Assembly (NCBI GenBank): GCA_900168235.1
Contig: FUZG01000008.1
Coordinates: forward strand, 62,001 to 126,000
Direction of reading: 5' to 3'
Source of the DNA: Lachnospiraceae bacterium
GTDB taxonomy: Bacteria > Bacillota > Clostridia > Lachnospirales > Lachnospiraceae
DNA length: 64,000 bases
The position numbers and the translations under genes are program-made. The notes under the pieces are model-generated. The model had not been told where the DNA came from, did not search any database, and worked only from the letters and a program-made list of their open reading frames with translations. Every line of letters starts with the position of its first letter. Position 1 is the stretch's first letter. Below are positions 60,393-64,000 of the stretch, piece after piece.

Positions 60393-62486
60393 ATGGCAAA
60401 GAATCTCGTTATCGTGGAGTCACCTGCCAAGGTGAAGACCATCAAAAAGTTTTTAGGAAGCACTTATCAGGTTGTGGCATCTATGGGTCATGTGAGAGAT
60501 CTGCCCAAAAGCCAGATGGGTATCGATATTGAGCAGGACTTTGAGCCGAAGTATATCACGATCAGGGGCAAGGGCGAGCTGCTCGCTTCACTTCGTAAGG
60601 AAGTGAAAAAGGCTGACAAGATCTTTCTCGCAACTGACCCGGACCGTGAGGGAGAAGCTATTTCATGGCATCTGATGAAGGCTCTGAAGCTGGAACCGGA
60701 TTCCACAGACAAGAAGGTTGAAAGGATCACTTTCAACGAGATCACGAAGACCGCAGTGAAAAACTCACTGAAGGCTCCTCGTGAACTGGATATGAATCTC
60801 GTGGATGCCCAGCAGGCACGCCGTGTTCTTGACCGTATGGTAGGTTACGGCATTTCGCCTTTGCTCTGGGCAAAGGTTAAGCGCGGCCTTTCTGCCGGAA
60901 GAGTTCAGTCTGTCGCTCTTCGTATAATATGTGAGAGAGAGGATGAGATCGAAGCATTCATTCCTGATGAATACTGGACAATGGATGCCATCCTTAATGT
61001 AGACGGCGAAAAGAAGCCGCTTACAGCAAAGTTCTCAGGCGACAGAAACGGAAAGATCGTTATCCATAATAAGCAGGAAGCGGATGAGATCCGTGCTTTC
61101 TGTGAAAAGGCTTCATATGCTGTTTCCGATGTAAAGAGAGGCGAGCGCGTACGTAAGGCTCCGCTTCCTTTCACAACAAGTACGCTTCAGCAGGAAGCGT
61201 CATCCGTGCTGAATTTCTCTACACAGAAGACAATGAGGATCGCTCAGCAGCTCTATGAAGGAATCGACCTTAAGGGCAGCGGTACGGTTGGTATGATCTC
61301 TTACCTCCGTACGGATTCAACCCGTGTGTCAGAGGAAGCTACAGAGTCTGCAGCTCAGTACATTAAGGATAATTACGGCGAGGAGTTCCTTGCAGCTCCT
61401 GCAAAGACTAAGAAGAATCCGGAAAGGATTCAGGATGCTCATGAGGCGATTCGTCCCACAGACATCAACAGGACACCTTTTGATGTAAAGGACAGCCTCT
61501 CAAGAGACCAGTACAGACTGTATCAGCTTATTTGGAAGCGCTTTGCTGCAAGCCAGATGGCTCCTGCAAAGTACGGTACCATCAGCGTAAAGATCGAAGC
61601 CGGTGAAAAGTATGTATTCACCGTTTCCGCATCCAAGCTCAAGTTCAACGGTTTCATGTCCGTTTACACAGTTAAGGATGAGGAAAAGGAAGATGCAAAT
61701 GTGATCGTCGGAGATATCACAAAGGAAAGTAAGCTGACCCTCAAGGATATGGAGGAAAAGCAGCACTTTACCCAGCCTCCGGCACATTATACAGAGGCTT
61801 CCCTCGTAAAGACGCTTGAAGAGCTCGGTATCGGACGACCGAGTACATATGCACCTACGATCACGACCATCCTTGCCCGCCGTTATGTCACAAAGGAACA
61901 GAAAAACCTGTTCGTGACTGAGATCGGACGCGCGGTCGATAACATCCTTAAGGATGCGTTCCCGAGTATCGTAGATGTTAATTTCACTGCAAACTTTGAA
62001 ACACTTCTTGACGGAGTGGAAGATGGTAAGGTACAGTGGAAGACCATCATCCGTAATTTCTATCCGGATCTTGATGAAGCCGTTAAGAAGGCTGAAAAAG
62101 AGATCGCGGAAGTAAAGATCCAGGATGAGGAGACTGATGTGGTATGCGAAAACTGCGGACGCCACATGGTCATCAAATACGGGCCTCACGGTAAGTTCCT
62201 TGCATGTCCCGGATTCCCGGAATGCAGAAATACCAAGCCCTATTTTGAAAAGATCGGTGTTGCCTGCCCGAAGTGCGGCAATGACATCGTTATGAAAATG
62301 ACCCGTAAGGGCAGGAGATACTACGGCTGCGTAGGCTATCCGGACTGCGATTTCATGAGCTGGCCGAAGCCGAGTGCTGTTAAGTGTCCTGTTTGCGGAT
62401 CTATGATGGTTGAAAAGGGCAGCCGTCTTGTTTGTTCCAATGATGAGTGTAAGAAAGTCCTGGACCGGAAGGATCAGGAATCGTAA
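60393..62486 (+). CDS. topA: DNA topoisomerase I
   Basis: Relaxes negative supercoils. The 697-residue type IA enzyme has the Toprim EsPAK start (VIVESPAKVKT), DPDREGEAISWH, the active-site Tyr in SYLRTDSTR near residue 308, and three C-terminal four-Cys zinc ribbons (CENCGRH..., CPKCGND..., CPVCGSM...). ATG begins the base after the dprA stop. Confidence 0.96.
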   Translation: MAKNLVIVESPAKVKTIKKFLGSTYQVVASMGHVRDLPKSQMGIDIEQDFEPKYITIRGKGELLASLRKEVKKADKIFLATDPDREGEAISWHLMKALKLEPDSTDKKVERITFNEITKTAVKNSLKAPRELDMNLVDAQQARRVLDRMVGYGISPLLWAKVKRGLSAGRVQSVALRIICEREDEIEAFIPDEYWTMDAILNVDGEKKPLTAKFSGDRNGKIVIHNKQEADEIRAFCEKASYAVSDVKRGERVRKAPLPFTTSTLQQEASSVLNFSTQKTMRIAQQLYEGIDLKGSGTVGMISYLRTDSTRVSEEATESAAQYIKDNYGEEFLAAPAKTKKNPERIQDAHEAIRPTDINRTPFDVKDSLSRDQYRLYQLIWKRFAASQMAPAKYGTISVKIEAGEKYVFTVSASKLKFNGFMSVYTVKDEEKEDANVIVGDITKESKLTLKDMEEKQHFTQPPAHYTEASLVKTLEELGIGRPSTYAPTITTILARRYVTKEQKNLFVTEIGRAVDNILKDAFPSIVDVNFTANFETLLDGVEDGKVQWKTIIRNFYPDLDEAVKKAEKEIAEVKIQDEETDVVCENCGRHMVIKYGPHGKFLACPGFPECRNTKPYFEKIGVACPKCGNDIVMKMTRKGRRYYGCVGYPDCDFMSWPKPSAVKCPVCGSMMVEKGSRLVCSNDECKKVLDRKDQES

Positions 62487-62500
62487 ATTGAAAGGATAAT

Positions 62501-63280
62501 ATGAGTAGTGTTGAATTGCTGGACAGGATCAGAAATGTAAATGTTCTCCTGCATCAGAATAAAAAAGGAAAGGTTGCTTTTTCAGATATCTGTGGTGTAC
62601 TGCATCATCTTCTGTCTGCCAATGTTATGGTGATAAGCCGTAAGGGTAAGGTTCTCGGAGAAGATGCAGAAACAGCGGAAGAGAATTGTCTGCTTCCGGA
62701 GGTTAAGGTAGGTTCATTCCTTAACAGCGCATTGAATGACCGTCTTCTCGGAATACTCTCAATGCAGGAAAATGTCAATCTTGAGACCCTTGGTTTTGAT
62801 CAGGAAACTGCATGTAAGTACCATGTTCTGGTGTCTCCCATCTTTATCGCGGGAAGACGTCTCGGTACACTGATCGTCAGCCGCTCTGCTGATATGTATT
62901 CTATCGAAGATATCATTGTATGCGAGTACGGCACAACAGTTGTAGGTCTTGAGATGCTCAGATCCTTAAGCGAAGAGGATGCTGAGGAGAACCGCAAGGA
63001 AAAGGTTGTCCGTTCCGCATTCGCATCACTTTCATACTCTGAGGCAAAGGCTGTTGTTCACGTTCTTGACAGCCTTGAGAGCAGAGAGGGAACCATCGTA
63101 GCTTCAAGGATCGCTGAAAACATCGGCATCACACGTTCTATCATCGTGAATGCCATGAAGAAGCTCGAGAGTGCAGGTATCATCGAGACACGTTCCGCCG
63201 GTATGCGCGGTACAAACATCAAGATCATCAACGATGATATCTATGATGAGGCTCATTCCTGGCAGTCAGAAATGGGCTGA
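62501..63280 (+). CDS. codY: GTP-sensing/branched-chain amino acid regulator CodY
   Basis: Global nutritional repressor. The 259-residue protein has the N-terminal GAF ligand domain and the C-terminal winged helix (ASRIAENIGITRSIIVNAM in parts, then SAGIIETRSAGMRGT). Order topA-codY-flgB is typical of Lachnospiraceae and bacilli. Branched-chain amino acids are its known effectors, a functional link to the LeuA-AraC fusion elsewhere in the window (inference). Confidence 0.95.
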   Translation: MSSVELLDRIRNVNVLLHQNKKGKVAFSDICGVLHHLLSANVMVISRKGKVLGEDAETAEENCLLPEVKVGSFLNSALNDRLLGILSMQENVNLETLGFDQETACKYHVLVSPIFIAGRRLGTLIVSRSADMYSIEDIIVCEYGTTVVGLEMLRSLSEEDAEENRKEKVVRSAFASLSYSEAKAVVHVLDSLESREGTIVASRIAENIGITRSIIVNAMKKLESAGIIETRSAGMRGTNIKIINDDIYDEAHSWQSEMG

Positions 63281-63326
63281 TAACTTTCACCCTTTTGTTC
63301 TATATGAGGTGCAACGGCTCACTTCG

Positions 63327-63354
63327 TTGACTTTTACCCTGAAATCTTTATAAT
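63327..63354 (+). promoter_or_regulatory. Promoter of the flagellar operon
   Basis: TTGACT (63327-63332), 16 bases, TATAAT (63349-63354). Sigma-A type, lying between codY and flgB. Start near 63361. Confidence 0.7.
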
Positions 63355-63443
63355 TATTCTTGAGACTCTGAAGTAAGGGTAGTATGCACTGGGGAATGCA
63401 TTCATTACTTCAGATTTTCTGCAGGGAGTCGGGGGGTGAGCTT

Positions 63444-63833
63444 ATGTTTAATACAGACATCTATGATTATATCAATGTCCTGGACAGGGCTGCAGATGCG
63501 TCATATCTTCGCAATAAGGCTATTGCGAACAATATGGCGAATATCAATACGCCCGGCTATAAGCGCCAGGACGTTTCTTTTGCTTCAAATCTCGAGAAGG
63601 CGCTCCGACATTCAAAATACAGGAGTCTGGATCAGAAAGTAGGTTCCGTGAGGCTGGATCATCTGAAGGGGACAGTTTTTACAGATCACGAGAATTATTC
63701 CTATAGACTGGACGGAAATAATGTCGATATAGATACAGAGAGCGCACATCTTGCGTCTAATACTATTCTCTATAACGGACTCACGCAGAGTATAAATGCA
63801 GAATTTAATAATTTAAAGGCTGTTACAAAGTAA
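63444..63833 (+). CDS. flgB: Flagellar basal-body rod protein FlgB
   Basis: A 129-residue proximal rod protein: NNMANINTPGYKRQDVSF motif in parts near residue 30 and an RLDGNNVDIDTE segment near 92. Start at ATG 63444 after GGGGGGTGAG; a longer reading reaches back toward codY without a good ribosome site. Confidence 0.93.
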   Translation: MFNTDIYDYINVLDRAADASYLRNKAIANNMANINTPGYKRQDVSFASNLEKALRHSKYRSLDQKVGSVRLDHLKGTVFTDHENYSYRLDGNNVDIDTESAHLASNTILYNGLTQSINAEFNNLKAVTK

Positions 63834-63887
63834 TTGTATCTAAAACAGGGTAGATCTTTAGGGTAGATGTAAAGTGAGGGGACAATT

Positions 63888-64000
63888 ATGGGAGTTTTTG
63901 ATGTATTTGGTATCAATGCCTCCGGTCTTACTGCGGAACGCTTCCGGATGGATATAATTTCTGAGAACATCGCGAACGCCAATACTACGAGAACAGGTAA
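63888..64000 (+). CDS. flgC: Flagellar basal-body rod protein FlgC (5' part)
   Basis: Begins ATG 63888 after GAGGGGA and runs off the window end: 37 residues seen, including the rod-protein start [19 protein letters not shown] in parts and [10 protein letters not shown]. Standard flgB-flgC order. Confidence 0.92.
   Translation, partial: MGVFDVFGINASGLTAERFRMDIISENIANANTTRTG

Overview
The window looks like chromosome from a flagellated, Gram-positive-type Clostridia, most likely a Lachnospiraceae member (inference). The support is CodY beside flgB/flgC, RemA, frequent TTG/GTG starts with strong AGGAGG-type ribosome sites, sigma-A promoters, a B12-independent glycyl-radical propanediol pathway and several c-di-GMP-type proteins. 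No rRNA, tRNA, CRISPR array, prophage or insertion sequence was recognised.

Layout. (1) 0.36-14.5 kb: a bacterial microcompartment (BMC) locus of the fucose/rhamnose type (GRM5-like). A glycyl-radical diol dehydratase and its activase form one unit. A second promoter serves aldolase, aldehyde dehydrogenase, alcohol dehydrogenase, four BMC-H proteins, PduL, a BMC-P vertex protein, PduS, PduT, a DeoR-type regulator and rhamnulokinase. Together they would split a 6-deoxyhexulose phosphate into DHAP and lactaldehyde, reduce lactaldehyde to 1,2-propanediol, dehydrate it to propanal, and make propanol plus propionyl-phosphate inside the shell. Both units carry copies of one putative operator, ACCACACRACAA. 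(2) 15.0-15.8 kb: a lone AT-rich Rpn/PD-(D/E)XK gene. (3) 15.9-20.3 kb, minus strand: murI, small alarmone synthetase, response regulator, sensor kinase and fruK in one tight array. (4) 20.4-28.6 kb: two nucleobase permeases, each behind a structured leader, plus lysA, an amidase and a DUF3048 surface protein. (5) 29.2-34.1 kb, minus strand: glycerol kinase and a three-gene glycerol-3-phosphate dehydrogenase set, each preceded by an attenuator-like leader. (6) 34.5-39.3 kb: a large hybrid kinase, a two-receiver protein and proB. (7) 39.6-41.6 kb: a 2-isopropylmalate synthase fused in frame to a complete AraC-type DNA-binding domain. (8) 41.7-51.8 kb: housekeeping genes yicC, remA, gmk, rpoZ, rimO, pgsA, cinA-type amidase, mgtE, rpsT, lepA, hemW. 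(9) 52.2-57.8 kb: an EAL protein with degenerate GGDEF domains, an HD protein lacking the GYP signature, and a PilT-like ATPase with a degenerate active site. (10) 57.9-64 kb: comM, dprA, topA, codY, flgB and the start of flgC.

The most unusual items are the LeuA-AraC fusion, the leader with mutually exclusive stems before the purine permease, the upstream ORF and hairpin before mgtE, the degenerate PilT cluster, and at least six large nested hairpin elements in intergenic spaces. These share architecture but mostly not sequence.
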